Shown in pieces: positions 1 to 9,542 of a DNA stretch of 64,000 nucleotides. Each line of letters starts with the position of its first letter. The stretch's first letter is position 1. This stretch comes from Pseudomonas alloputida (lineage in GTDB: Bacteria; Pseudomonadota; Gammaproteobacteria; Pseudomonadales; Pseudomonadaceae), in NCBI RefSeq assembly GCF_021283545.2, contig NZ_CP128540.1, forward strand, positions 3,321,501 to 3,385,500. Reading direction: 5' to 3'. A program made the translations under genes and the position numbers. The notes beneath the pieces are model-generated. The model had not been told where the DNA came from and searched no databases. It worked only from the letters and a program-made list of their open reading frames with translations.

Positions 1-1
1 C

Positions 2-841
2 CCTCTGGCCAAGCTGACACGCAACAGCATGGGCGGTTTCAACCTTGACCCGCATTTCGTCCACCCCACCTTGCACCTGGGCAGCCACGAGACCATTGCC
101 GGCATCGGCAAACGCCTGCTCGGCGCCCTGCAGGCCAAGAGCAAGGCGCTTTCCGGCCGGCGCCGCGAGCGCGCCGACCAGATCGCCGAGTTCGGCTCCA
201 GCGATGTAACCCTGTTCTGGCTGCTGAACACGGTCAACCGTGCCCACCCGCAGCTGGCTCATCTACTGGCCCACCCGCGCCTGCACCCAGAGCGCCTGTA
301 CCTGTTCCTGGCCGACCTTGCCGGCGGCCTGCTGACCTTCACCCTGGACACCCAGCTCAGCGACATCCCCGAGTACGACCACCACGACCCGGCCGCGTCG
401 CTGGTCAAGCTCGACGAAATGATCCGGGTGATGCTCGACAACGTCGTGCCCAACCAGTGCATTGTCATCAACCTGACCCAGACCAAGCCATCGCACTGGC
501 AAGGCCAACTGCACGACCCGCGCCTGGCCGAAGCCGACTTCTATATCGCCGTGCACGCCGACATGCCCGGCGCCAGCCTGCTGGAGCTGGTGCCCCGTGC
601 CTTCAAGGTCGGTTCGCCGGAAGACATTGAAGTGGTGGTCAACAGCGCCATGCCGGGTGTCACCCTCAATCATGCCGCGCGGCTGCCGAACGCGATTCCG
701 GTGCGCCTGGACAACCAGTACTTCGCCATCGAGCCACACGGCACTGTGTATGAGCGAATGATCAGCGCCCAGGCCATCTGCTTCTATGCGCCCAGCGCCT
801 TTACCAACCTCAAGCTTGAACTGATGGCGGTGCTCAAATGA
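2..841 (+). CDS. tssK: T6SS baseplate protein TssK (5' partial)
   Basis: C-terminal part of TssK, the trimeric baseplate subunit that connects the T6SS baseplate to the TssJLM membrane complex. The frame is open from base 2, so the N-terminus lies upstream of the window; about 279 residues of a roughly 445-residue family are present. The segment GGFNLDPHFVHPTLHLG and the GxxD/E-rich C-terminal half match TssK (formerly ImpJ/VasE). The stop codon overlaps the tssL start (ATGA), as is usual for T6SS operons. Identification rests on family resemblance and on the tssL-tssM neighbours. Confidence 0.9.
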   Translation, partial: PLAKLTRNSMGGFNLDPHFVHPTLHLGSHETIAGIGKRLLGALQAKSKALSGRRRERADQIAEFGSSDVTLFWLLNTVNRAHPQLAHLLAHPRLHPERLYLFLADLAGGLLTFTLDTQLSDIPEYDHHDPAASLVKLDEMIRVMLDNVVPNQCIVINLTQTKPSHWQGQLHDPRLAEADFYIAVHADMPGASLLELVPRAFKVGSPEDIEVVVNSAMPGVTLNHAARLPNAIPVRLDNQYFAIEPHGTVYERMISAQAICFYAPSAFTNLKLELMAVLK

Positions 842-1554
842 CCGAAGCCGTACTGCAACAGGGCGCCGTCCCGGCCGCCAGCGACAAACCGACGCTCAAG
901 GACCTGGTCCAGGACTTCATCAGCATGGCGTTGATCGTACGTCGCGGCCGCCAGGTCACCTCGGTGCAGGCCTTCGAAGGTAGCGTCGAACGCTTCTTCG
1001 CCAACCTGGAACGTGATGCCCGTGCCGCCAACTACAGCGTCGAGCAGGTCAAGGACACCCAATACGCGTTGTGCGCCTTCCTCGACGAAAGCGTCCTGCG
1101 CTCGGACGACAATGCGCTGCGTCGGCACTTTGAGCTGCAGCCGTTGCAGTTCCGCTATTTCGGCGTGCACCTGGCCGGCGAAGGCTTCTTCGAGAAGGTC
1201 GATGCGCTGCGCGCCGACGTCAAGCAGAACATCGACGTGCTCGAGGTTTACCACCTGTGCCTGGCACTGGGCTTCGAGGGCAAGTTCAGCCTCGGCCAAA
1301 AGGACCAGCTGCGTTACCTGGCCAATACACTGGGCCAGGATATCGCCCGCTACCGCAAGGCGCCCAAAGCCCTGTCACCGGACTGGGCACTGCCCGACCA
1401 GGTGTCGCAGATGCTGCGCCATGAAGTACCGCTGTGGGTGTATCTGGCGCTTATCGCGTTGGTCTGCGTCGCCGTGTACCTGACGCTGGACTGGTTGCTT
1501 GGCAAGGACGTCGCCGCCCTGTCCGAACAAATCCGCCAGTTGTTCAGTGCCTGA
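838..1554 (+). CDS. tssL: T6SS inner-membrane protein TssL (IcmH/DotU family)
   Basis: TssL (DotU/IcmH family), 238 residues, is a tail-anchored inner-membrane protein that pairs with TssM and docks the baseplate. The cytoplasmic domain is followed by one transmembrane helix at about residues 199-219 (LWVYLALIALVCVAVYLTL) and a short periplasmic tail. There is no C-terminal OmpA/peptidoglycan-binding domain, unlike extended TssL proteins; that domain appears instead on the TssM-like protein at 6290. The start overlaps the tssK stop by 4 nt, implying translational coupling. Confidence 0.93.
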   Translation: MTEAVLQQGAVPAASDKPTLKDLVQDFISMALIVRRGRQVTSVQAFEGSVERFFANLERDARAANYSVEQVKDTQYALCAFLDESVLRSDDNALRRHFELQPLQFRYFGVHLAGEGFFEKVDALRADVKQNIDVLEVYHLCLALGFEGKFSLGQKDQLRYLANTLGQDIARYRKAPKALSPDWALPDQVSQMLRHEVPLWVYLALIALVCVAVYLTLDWLLGKDVAALSEQIRQLFSA

Positions 1555-1584
1555 GCACATACCAGGTAGCCGAGTCAGGAAGAC

Positions 1585-4500
1585 ATGAAAACATTACTGC
1601 GTCTGTTGAAAAGTTTCTGGTTGCTGCTGCCATTGCTGTGGCTGGCTAGCCTGTTGATTTGCTGGCTGGCCGCGCCGCTGGTGCCGTGGCTGCGTCATCA
1701 CGTGCCTGAAGCGCTGGCAATCATCAGTGCCTGCTTCCTGCTGGTAATCGTGCTGCGCCAATACCAGCGTATTCGCGCCGAACACAACCTGGAGAACCTG
1801 CTGCAGATCGAGGTCGACCGCTCGTGGAATGCCACTGGCGAGTTCCGTGACCAGCAGGTGCTGCGTGAGCGCCTGAAGCACGCCATCACCATGCTGCGCA
1901 CCGACCGCTCCGCCGGTGGCGGCGGCAAGGCGGCCCTGTCCGACCTGCCCTGGTACCTGGTGGTCGGCATGTCGGCGGCCGGCAAGACCTCGCTGTTGAC
2001 CCATTCCGGCCTGTCGGCCAGCATCGCTACGGCCAACGACAGTGAAAGCGGCACCCAGCACTGCGACTGGTACTTCAGCCCCGACGCCGTGATGATCGAC
2101 ACCGCCGGGCGCTACCTGCGCGACGACCAATCGGCCAGCGAGTTCTCGGCCTTTCTGCGCATGCTGCGTAAGCAGCGCGGCAAAGCGGCGATCAATGGCC
2201 TGGTCCTGGTGGTCAGCCTGCCCGAACTGCTGGCGGCCAACAGCGATGAGCGCAATGCCCTGGCTGCCCAGCTGGTGGCCCGGGTGGAAGAATACGCCGA
2301 ATGCCTCGATGCCAACCCGCCGGTTTACCTGATGCTGAGCAAGACCGACCAGTTGCCGGGCTTCAGCCAGGCTTTCGACGGCCTCGACCTGCACGAACGC
2401 CAGCAGCCGCTGGGCATGACCTTTGGCCTTTCGGAAATCCGCACCAACGGCCTGCACGCCGTGCTGCAGACGCGCCTGAAGAAGCTGCAAGCTCATATTC
2501 GCCAGCACGTCGACGCGCAGATGATCGCCCTCGGTGCCGAAGCCGACAGCACCCTGCTGAATTTCCCGCAGTACTTCGCCGCCCTCAGCGGTGTGCTCGA
2601 GCAATTCCTCGAACACTTCACCCGCGGCCATCGCGGCGGTGCCCCGCTGCTGCTACGTGGCCTGTACTTCACCAGTGCACTGCAGAACGGGCAGCAACTG
2701 GGGCAGGTCTATGAAGACGTCATCGCCGACGAATTCGCCCTGCAGGCCGCCTACGATGAACAGGCCGGGCACGTCGGCAAGGCCCTGGGCAACCGCAGCT
2801 ACTTCATCACCGACACTTTCCGCCAGGTGATCTTCCCCGACCGCGACCTGATCCTTTACCAGTCGCGCCTGGGCCGCCAGGCTGCGTTCAGCCCGCTGCT
2901 ACTGGGCCTGGCCGCCGCCACCGGGTTGCTGTTCATCGGTTGGCAAGCGCTGTCGTTCGCCAATAACCGCCAGTGGCTGGACAGCCTGCGCGGGCAGCTG
3001 GCGCACATCGAACAGGCAGCAGACCGCGAGCAGCAGCTGGCCGCAGGCAAGGGCCTGGAAGTGCTGCGTGAGCAGATGGCCAACGTCGAGGCCCATCGCC
3101 TGCAGGGAGTGCCCTTGCAGTTGGGTGGCGGCCTGTACCAGGGCGAGGCGATTCACCAGGTGACCCGCAGCGCCTACCTGGCGCAGCTGCGCAGCCAGGC
3201 GCTGGAACCGATCGCACGCAGCCTGCAAGTGCAGATGCGGGCGTTCAATACCTTCGCCAACGGTATTAACCAGGAGCTGGAATTCACCCCGGCCCCGCAG
3301 CCGAAGAAGCGCAATGGCAAGCCGCTGGCCCCTGCCATTGCGGCCAGGGCCAAGGCCGCGCTGGGCAACACCCGCGCTGGCGCCTATGCCGCCAAGGTCA
3401 ACCTGGCCACTGCCAGCGATGGCGCCGAGCTGTCCGCCGCCACCGGTGGGCTGTCACTGTCCGAAGAAATGCTCGGGCGCCTGGACGAGCAGCAGGTGGC
3501 CTCGATCATCGAGGCCTACAACACCCTCAAGCTGTACCTGTTGCTGACCGAGCCCCAGGCCCATCCAGACCCGGCCTTCGTCGCTGCCAGCCTGCCCCAG
3601 GCCTGGGCCAGCGCCGCAGGCGAAGGCACCCCGGCCGACGCTGGCGTGATCGCAGAAAATGCCCCGCTGTACGTGCAGTTGCTGGAGCAGGGCCAGGCGC
3701 CGTCGTTGCCGCGCAACGAACAGCTGATCAACGAAACCCGGCAGAACCTCAAGTCGTTCATGATCTCCAGCTCGCTGGTCGATCGCGAATACCTGCGCCT
3801 GCAGCTCGAGTCGAGCCGGCAGTTCCCGGCGCTGAGCCTCAACGACCTGGTCCCGCAACCAGGCCGCGCGCTGCTGTACGGAACCGCTGGTGTGCCGGCG
3901 ATCTACACCCGCCAGGGCTGGGACACCTTCGTCAAGCCCGAGCTGATCAAGCTGGTGTCGGGCAACCTGCGCAACGAGTCGGACTGGGTGCTGGACGGCG
4001 AAGGCGGCGATGCCCTCGTGCAGAAGGCCAACTTCGTGCGCGAGTTCATGACCCGCTACAAGCGCGACTACACCCAGGCCTGGTACAAGATGGTCAGCAG
4101 CGTTGGCGTGCGCCACTTCGCCGACCTGGCCTCGGCGACCCGGGAGCTGGGGCTGTTGAGCGACGTACAGAACTCGCCAGTGAAGAACCTGCTGCAGGCG
4201 GTCAACGACAATACCCAGTGGGACCTGCCGGTCAAGCAGGCCATCCCGGCCCCAGGCACCAGCCGCGATGACGGTTTCTGGAGCAAGGTCACCGGTCTGT
4301 TCGACGCCAACGACACCCTGCCTGCCAACGTCGCCCCGGCCCTGCCGGCGGTGGACGACGGCAGCCTGGCCAAGCGCTTCGAGCCGGTGGCGCGGGTGTT
4401 CGCCGAAAACAACGCCGAAGGCGCCGACAGCACCATCATGGATCGCTACCTGGCCGCCTTGCGCAAACTCAAGGTGCGCATGAACAACATCCAGCGCTCG

Positions 4501-5388
4501 CAGGATGTGGGCAAGAGCAGCAAACAGTTGATCAGCGAGACCCTGGAAGGCCAGCCGAGCGAGATCACCACCGTGCGCAACTACGTGGAAAGCAGCGTCG
4601 ACACCAGCCAGGATGGCCTGTCGCGCTCGCTGCAGGGGCTGTTCAGCCTGCCCATCCAGTATGCCTGGGCGACCCTGCGCGACCCGGCCGGCGAGCAGAT
4701 CGCCAAGGCCTGGGCGCAGCAGATCGCCAAGCCCTGGGAGCAGGTCATGGCACACCGTTACCCGATTGCCGGCAGCAGCCGCAACGAGGCTTCGGTGAAA
4801 GACCTGCAACGCTTCGTAGATCCCGACAGCGGCCTGCTGCCGGCCTTCAAACGCAACGAAATCGGCAACTTGGCCGGTGGTGAAGGTCTGGGTGTAGGCG
4901 ATGGCAAGGGGCCGGCGCTGGTCAACCCTGGCATGCTCAACAGCATCGACAAGGCCAGCTCCGTGGGCCAGGTGATCGCCAGCCTGTCAGACCGTGACAA
5001 CGGCTTCGAAATCATGCTGGAGCCTTCAGCCAACTTCACCGACATCGTCTTCACCCTCGATGGCCAGGAGCAGCACTACCGCAACGGCCGCAGCAGCTGG
5101 AACCGCTTCGCCTGGCCGGGCACCAGCACCGCGCCGGGCGCGCGCCTGGACGTCGTCACCCTGAGCGGCACACGGGTCACCGTGTTCGACTTCCCAGGGC
5201 GGTGGGGCCTGCTGCGCATGAATGAGAGCGCTCGGGTCGACGACCTGGACGGCATTCAGCAACGCTTCAGCTGGAACACCGCCAGCGGCCGCGTAAGCCT
5301 TGTCGTGCGCAACTTCGGCGGGGTCAAGCTGACCGATCTGGGTGACGTCAAGGCCCTGAGCGCCCTCAACAGCAGGGGCGCGCAATGA
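1585..5388 (+). CDS. tssM: T6SS membrane-complex protein TssM (IcmF)
   Basis: Full-length TssM/IcmF, 1267 residues, which spans the inner membrane and periplasm and forms the T6SS channel with TssL and TssJ. Two N-terminal membrane helices lie at about residues 10-30 and 43-57. A cytoplasmic NTPase-like domain has a Walker A motif GMSAAGKT at residues 128-135, a third helix lies near residues 425-450, and a long periplasmic part follows. It begins 30 nt after tssL with an AGGAAG ribosome site. Its stop overlaps the tagF start (ATGA). Size and domain order are normal for the family. Confidence 0.95.
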   Translation: MKTLLRLLKSFWLLLPLLWLASLLICWLAAPLVPWLRHHVPEALAIISACFLLVIVLRQYQRIRAEHNLENLLQIEVDRSWNATGEFRDQQVLRERLKHAITMLRTDRSAGGGGKAALSDLPWYLVVGMSAAGKTSLLTHSGLSASIATANDSESGTQHCDWYFSPDAVMIDTAGRYLRDDQSASEFSAFLRMLRKQRGKAAINGLVLVVSLPELLAANSDERNALAAQLVARVEEYAECLDANPPVYLMLSKTDQLPGFSQAFDGLDLHERQQPLGMTFGLSEIRTNGLHAVLQTRLKKLQAHIRQHVDAQMIALGAEADSTLLNFPQYFAALSGVLEQFLEHFTRGHRGGAPLLLRGLYFTSALQNGQQLGQVYEDVIADEFALQAAYDEQAGHVGKALGNRSYFITDTFRQVIFPDRDLILYQSRLGRQAAFSPLLLGLAAATGLLFIGWQALSFANNRQWLDSLRGQLAHIEQAADREQQLAAGKGLEVLREQMANVEAHRLQGVPLQLGGGLYQGEAIHQVTRSAYLAQLRSQALEPIARSLQVQMRAFNTFANGINQELEFTPAPQPKKRNGKPLAPAIAARAKAALGNTRAGAYAAKVNLATASDGAELSAATGGLSLSEEMLGRLDEQQVASIIEAYNTLKLYLLLTEPQAHPDPAFVAASLPQAWASAAGEGTPADAGVIAENAPLYVQLLEQGQAPSLPRNEQLINETRQNLKSFMISSSLVDREYLRLQLESSRQFPALSLNDLVPQPGRALLYGTAGVPAIYTRQGWDTFVKPELIKLVSGNLRNESDWVLDGEGGDALVQKANFVREFMTRYKRDYTQAWYKMVSSVGVRHFADLASATRELGLLSDVQNSPVKNLLQAVNDNTQWDLPVKQAIPAPGTSRDDGFWSKVTGLFDANDTLPANVAPALPAVDDGSLAKRFEPVARVFAENNAEGADSTIMDRYLAALRKLKVRMNNIQRSQDVGKSSKQLISETLEGQPSEITTVRNYVESSVDTSQDGLSRSLQGLFSLPIQYAWATLRDPAGEQIAKAWAQQIAKPWEQVMAHRYPIAGSSRNEASVKDLQRFVDPDSGLLPAFKRNEIGNLAGGEGLGVGDGKGPALVNPGMLNSIDKASSVGQVIASLSDRDNGFEIMLEPSANFTDIVFTLDGQEQHYRNGRSSWNRFAWPGTSTAPGARLDVVTLSGTRVTVFDFPGRWGLLRMNESARVDDLDGIQQRFSWNTASGRVSLVVRNFGGVKLTDLGDVKALSALNSRGAQ

Positions 5389-6293
5389 TTGGTTGCTTCG
5401 GCAAGCTGCCGTCGAGCGCAGATTTCGTCAGCCTGCATGGGGCGGCGGAAGAAGTCTGCGAGTTCGACGCCTGGTTGCAGTCATCGCTGGCAGCCATGCG
5501 CTACCGCGATGACTGGCAGGCGTTGTTCGACGCGCTGCCGATGTGTTTTTTCACCTACCGCGCACGCAACGGCAACTGGCTACTGGGTGGCCTGCTCAGC
5601 TCGCGCGATGCCAGCCAGCGGCGCTACCCGTTCTTCATCTTCCAGTTGCTCAAGGGCGATGACAGTACTGGGCTGGTCAACCCGTTCACGCTTGGCGAGC
5701 TGTTCAGCGCGCAGATCAAGCCGATGCTGCACCAGGCCGTGCAAGGCGCCGACTGCACCCGCCTGTTCGAACGGATCAAGGCCTTGCGCCCGCTGCAGGG
5801 CCAGGACCTGGACCTGTTCCGCCGGGTGCACGCCAAGTTCCTGCATGATTTCAGCTTCGCGGATGTGGCCCGTGCCCTTCATGGATCCTGGCCAGGTTTC
5901 GACAGTGCCACTGCCCTCGCCCACCTCAAGCTCGGCCGTGCCTCGCTGCAGGGCGACTTTGCAGGCGGCATCGAATTGCCGTTGCCGGCCGAACGTGGCC
6001 TTAAAAACCCCACTGCCGACCTGTGGCTGACCTGGCTGGCCCGCATGAGCGAACACCGAGCGCTGCCGGCAGTGAGCCTGTTGGCCGACGACTTCATGCA
6101 CCCGCAGCTGTATTGCTTCCCGGCGCGCCACGCCAGCTGTGCCTACCGCCTGCTCAGTGGCTGTGCCGACCCGCGCCAGCACCTGGAGTTGCTCAGCCCG
6201 CTGACAACGGTGCCACGGCTGCACGATTACGACCGCCCCCTTGAACATGTCATCGACCAGTTCGTCGATGCACTGGATGCGACGCCTGTATGA
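5385..6293 (+). CDS. tagF: T6SS post-translational regulator TagF
   Basis: TagF-domain protein, 302 residues. The N-terminus (MIGCFGKLPSSADFV, then a D-W-L/F-pattern helix) is typical of TagF. In other bacteria TagF represses T6SS firing post-translationally, in Pseudomonas aeruginosa in opposition to the PpkA/Fha threonine-phosphorylation pathway. It overlaps tssM upstream and the TssM-like gene downstream by 4 nt each, so the three are probably translated as a coupled unit. No PppA phosphatase domain is fused to it, as happens in some species. Confidence 0.9.
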   Translation: MIGCFGKLPSSADFVSLHGAAEEVCEFDAWLQSSLAAMRYRDDWQALFDALPMCFFTYRARNGNWLLGGLLSSRDASQRRYPFFIFQLLKGDDSTGLVNPFTLGELFSAQIKPMLHQAVQGADCTRLFERIKALRPLQGQDLDLFRRVHAKFLHDFSFADVARALHGSWPGFDSATALAHLKLGRASLQGDFAGGIELPLPAERGLKNPTADLWLTWLARMSEHRALPAVSLLADDFMHPQLYCFPARHASCAYRLLSGCADPRQHLELLSPLTTVPRLHDYDRPLEHVIDQFVDALDATPV

Positions 6294-8785
6294 ACAAGCT
6301 CAAGTACTACTGCCTGCGCTACCAACCCTACCTGCTGGGCGTGGCGTTCTTCCTGGCGATCTTCCTGGTCTGGGCCATCGGCCGCGCCTTCGGCTTCGCC
6401 TCGCTGCACAGCCTGCTGGCCGGGATCGGTGTGTTTCTGCTGCTGTCGGCGGGCTATGTACTGCTGCTGTACCGCGGCGTGGGTCAGCACCACAACCTTG
6501 AAGGCCTGCTGCGCGACGACGCCGACCAGGCCGTACTCAGTGCAGCCCCGGCCGACCGGGAAGAAGTCAGCCTGTTGCGCGAGCGCCTGCTGCAGGGCAT
6601 CGAGCGCCTGCACAGCAACAAGCCGCGCGGTACTTCGAACAAGGATGCCCTGTATGCCCTGCCCTGGTACCTGGTCATTGGCCAGCCTGCCGCCGGCAAG
6701 AGCACGATGATACTGCAGTCGGGCCTGAACTTCCCCTATGCCGAGCGCGAAGGCGTGCGGGTCGCGGGCCTGGGCGGCACGCGCAACTGCGACTGGTTCT
6801 TCAGCTCTGAAGCGGTACTGCTGGACACTGCCGGGCGTTACATGAACAGCCCCGAGGAAGCCGGCAAGTGGCGCGGCTTTTTGCAACTGCTGCGCCAGCA
6901 CCGCCAGCGCCGTCCCCTTAACGGCTTGATCGTCAGCGTCAGCATCGCCGATATTCTGCATGGCTCGGTCGAAGACCAGGAGCGCGTGGCCAAGCGCCTG
7001 CGCGAACGCATTCAGGAAAGCTGCGCGCTGCTTGAAGTGCGCCTGCCAATCTACCTGGTTTTCACCAAGTGCGACCTGATCCCTGGTTTCACCGCGTTCT
7101 ATCGCCAGCTGGACGACGCCGCGCGTGGTGAAGTGATGGGTAAAACCTTCTCTCACAAGGGGTACGAGCAAGCCGACTGGGGCCAACGATTCAGCAATGC
7201 GATGGACGAGCTGACGCGTTACTGGGGGCAGATGGCGAGCCAGCAGCTGGTGCAGCAGGACATACAAGTCACCCGGCGGAACGACGCTGCCTACCGCTTC
7301 CCGCTGGAGCTGGCCGCGCTCAAGCCGCGCCTGCATCAGTTCGTCGACAGCCTGCTGCGTGCCAACCCTTACCAGAATGCCGAAATGCTGCGCGGTTTCT
7401 ATTTCACCGCGGCGCTGCAGGCCGACGAGGCTCAGTGGGGCTGCCACGGCCAGCATGTGGCCGAACGCTTCGCGCTCGAACACGCAGAAGGTACGGGCAC
7501 TGCCGGCAGCCAGCCGGCGCCGCTGTTCATCAACAGCCTGTTCCGCAAAGTGATCATTCCCGACCAGCATTTGGTGGCGCTGTACACCAGCAACCACCGT
7601 GAACGCCGGCGCAAGGCCGGGTGGGTGGGCGCCGCCGGCCTGGCGGCACTGGTGCTGTGCAGCCTGTGGGGCTGGTCGTACCTGAACAACCGCGCCACCC
7701 TGGCCAGCATTGCCGACGAACTGGCCCAGGCCAAGGCCGACGACCAGGCGGCCAGCGGCCAGTACACCGCCTGGCGAAGCCTCGACCGCTTGCGCTTCTG
7801 GGCTGCTCACTACCATGAGCAACACCACGCTAAGGGCGTGCCCCTCGGCATGCGCCTGGGCCTGTACCAGGGCCATGAGGTCGAGCCGCTGCTGCGCGAC
7901 CGCTACTTCGCCACGTTGCAGAACGTGATGCTAAAGCCCACGGCCGATAATCTGACCCGCACCCTGTACCTGCTGACCACGCTCAAGGTCTACCAGCGCA
8001 ACACCCGTGAGCTGCAGCCAGTGAGCGGCATTGACAGCGTAGAGGCCGAGGCGCTGCCCCATGACAACCGCGCCCAGTCGATCGCCAATTTCGGAAAGGC
8101 GGCCCTGGACACTTACGTGATGCTTTCTCCGGGCCAGCGCGAGCATGCCGACCCGGCGTTTCTCAAGGCGCACCTGCCGGACTACTGGTACCCGGCCATC
8201 GCCCGCCAGACCGGCAAGAGCATGGCCGCCGCTGGCAGCGAGGCCGGTGGCAACCAGGACTACCTGTATGCCAGCCGCCAGATCACGTTCTATAGCGACC
8301 AGATCCGTGAGCCAGATGTACCGCGCATCCTCGACAACGCCTTCCTGATGTCCAGTTCGCGCAACTACATCGACAGCCTGCGGGCCCAGTCACTGCGTGC
8401 GATCGAGACCATCACGCTGGAATCCGACACCCTGTTCGCCTTCGGCCGCGCCGATTTCCAGAGCCTGAAAAACGAAGGCCAGCATCAGCTGAGCGCAATT
8501 GCCAGCAAGCTGCTGAACACCCCGAATATCGGCAAGATCATCATCTCGGGGCACGCCGACCAACTGGGTGACAGCCAGGGCAACCTGCAGGTTTCGAAAC
8601 AACGGGCGCAAACCATCCGCACCTATCTGGTTGGCAAGGGCGTACCTGCCGAGCTGGTGGTCGCGCAGGGCGAAGGCAGCCGCAAGCCATTGGTCAACTG
8701 CGACATGCAACAACCGCGAACGCAGTTGATCAAGTGCCTGGAGCCCAACCGCCGGGTGGAAATCGAAGTGCGTGGGCTTAACTGA
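6290..8785 (+). CDS. TssM-like NTPase/membrane protein with C-terminal OmpA domain
   Basis: A second, shorter TssM-related protein of 831 residues. Two N-terminal membrane helices (about 15-33 and 42-60) precede an IcmF-type NTPase domain with intact Walker A GQPAAGKS at residues 131-138. A further helix lies near residues 443-463. The last ~130 residues form an OmpA/MotB-like peptidoglycan-binding domain (SGHAD near the start, NRRVEIEV at the end). It lacks most of the long periplasmic region of the full TssM at 1585. I infer that it anchors the complex to peptidoglycan, a role carried by extended TssL or TagL elsewhere. ATGA overlap with tagF. Confidence 0.88.
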   Translation: MNKLKYYCLRYQPYLLGVAFFLAIFLVWAIGRAFGFASLHSLLAGIGVFLLLSAGYVLLLYRGVGQHHNLEGLLRDDADQAVLSAAPADREEVSLLRERLLQGIERLHSNKPRGTSNKDALYALPWYLVIGQPAAGKSTMILQSGLNFPYAEREGVRVAGLGGTRNCDWFFSSEAVLLDTAGRYMNSPEEAGKWRGFLQLLRQHRQRRPLNGLIVSVSIADILHGSVEDQERVAKRLRERIQESCALLEVRLPIYLVFTKCDLIPGFTAFYRQLDDAARGEVMGKTFSHKGYEQADWGQRFSNAMDELTRYWGQMASQQLVQQDIQVTRRNDAAYRFPLELAALKPRLHQFVDSLLRANPYQNAEMLRGFYFTAALQADEAQWGCHGQHVAERFALEHAEGTGTAGSQPAPLFINSLFRKVIIPDQHLVALYTSNHRERRRKAGWVGAAGLAALVLCSLWGWSYLNNRATLASIADELAQAKADDQAASGQYTAWRSLDRLRFWAAHYHEQHHAKGVPLGMRLGLYQGHEVEPLLRDRYFATLQNVMLKPTADNLTRTLYLLTTLKVYQRNTRELQPVSGIDSVEAEALPHDNRAQSIANFGKAALDTYVMLSPGQREHADPAFLKAHLPDYWYPAIARQTGKSMAAAGSEAGGNQDYLYASRQITFYSDQIREPDVPRILDNAFLMSSSRNYIDSLRAQSLRAIETITLESDTLFAFGRADFQSLKNEGQHQLSAIASKLLNTPNIGKIIISGHADQLGDSQGNLQVSKQRAQTIRTYLVGKGVPAELVVAQGEGSRKPLVNCDMQQPRTQLIKCLEPNRRVEIEVRGLN

Positions 8786-8810
8786 GCCACGCCGCAATAA
8801 CCGGTCGCCG

Positions 8811-8831
8811 GGGCCTCACAGGATGAGGCCC
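8811..8831 (+). other. Hairpin between TssM-like gene and hcp
   Basis: Perfect 8-bp inverted repeat GGGCCTCA/TGAGGCCC with a 5-nt loop, 26 nt after the TssM-like stop codon. There is no T-run, so it is not a classical intrinsic terminator. It may be a processing or stabilising structure that separates hcp from the upstream message. The rest of the 143-nt gap shows only the hcp ribosome site. Confidence 0.45.
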
Positions 8832-8928
8832 GGGCGGCGGCAAGCTACCTCTGCCGGCGTGCCCGGCGAGGTCAAAACCAAGGGGCGCATGAGCAACCCT
8901 TTACATGTTGTTAATGGAGAGTTTCACA

Positions 8929-9447
8929 ATGGCATTTGACGCGTATATCCAAATCGACGGCATCCCAGGCGAAGTACTGGATGAAAAACACAAGGACTGG
9001 ATCGAAGTGCTGGGCTACGAGTACGGCGCCACCCAGGCTACGTCGGCAACCGCCAGCTCCTCGGGCGGTGCGTCCTCCGAGCGCGTTGCCCTGAGCGACT
9101 TCAAGATCCGCAAGGCAGTCGACAAGGCATCGGCCAAACTGTTCGAACACTGCTGCACCGGCAAGCACATCGCCAAGCTGAAGCTGAACGTGAACCGTGC
9201 CGGTGGCGACAAGGTCACCTACCTGACCATCGACATGGAAGAAGTGGTGGTCTCTTCGGTCAAGTTTGTCGCCGGTGGCAACCAGAGTGGTGAAGACAAG
9301 GCGGTCAGCGACCTGCCCGTTGAAGAAATCAGCTTCAACTTTGCCCGCATCAAGACCACCTACACCCAGCAGAACCGCACCGACGGCCAGGCCGGCGGCA
9401 ACATCGTGGGTGGCTGGGACCGCACCGCGAACAAAGTGTTTGCCTAA
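8929..9447 (+). CDS. hcp: T6SS tube protein Hcp
   Basis: Hcp, the hexameric ring protein that stacks into the T6SS inner tube and is secreted on firing, 172 residues. MAFDAYIQIDGIPGE and the C-terminal GWDRTANKVFA are typical of the Hcp1/HcpC family. ATG 8929 is chosen over the in-frame upstream codons because of the GGAGA ribosome site 8 nt before it. The gene is preceded by a hairpin and followed by two more, consistent with a separately stabilised abundant transcript. Confidence 0.96.
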   Translation: MAFDAYIQIDGIPGEVLDEKHKDWIEVLGYEYGATQATSATASSSGGASSERVALSDFKIRKAVDKASAKLFEHCCTGKHIAKLKLNVNRAGGDKVTYLTIDMEEVVVSSVKFVAGGNQSGEDKAVSDLPVEEISFNFARIKTTYTQQNRTDGQAGGNIVGGWDRTANKVFA

Positions 9448-9464
9448 GCACGTACCGAACCATG

Positions 9465-9516
9465 GGCCGCTTCGGCGGCCTGTGTTCCGCAGCGCGCCGG
9501 GTTTTCCGGCGCGCTG
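9465..9516 (+). other. Two tandem GC-rich hairpins downstream of hcp
   Basis: Hairpin 1 is GGCCGC-TTCG-GCGGCC (9465-9480), an exceptionally stable UUCG tetraloop. Hairpin 2 is an 11-bp perfect stem (9490-9500 with 9506-9516) with the loop GTTTT. Only a short T-poor stretch follows, so tssA can still be transcribed. I infer partial termination and/or protection of the hcp message from 3' exonucleases. Confidence 0.6.
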
Positions 9517-9542
9517 TTCACTAGCCATGTCCAGAGTGTTCT

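Noticed and set aside
3454..4809. Long minus-strand ORF (451 codons) inside tssM
   Set aside because: Third-position GC shadow of tssM: His/Gln/Val-rich, no family motif, fully inside a well-supported gene.
6227..7876. Minus-strand ORF of 549 codons
   Set aside because: Antisense shadow of the TssM-OmpA gene; composition is typical of reversed GC-rich codons.
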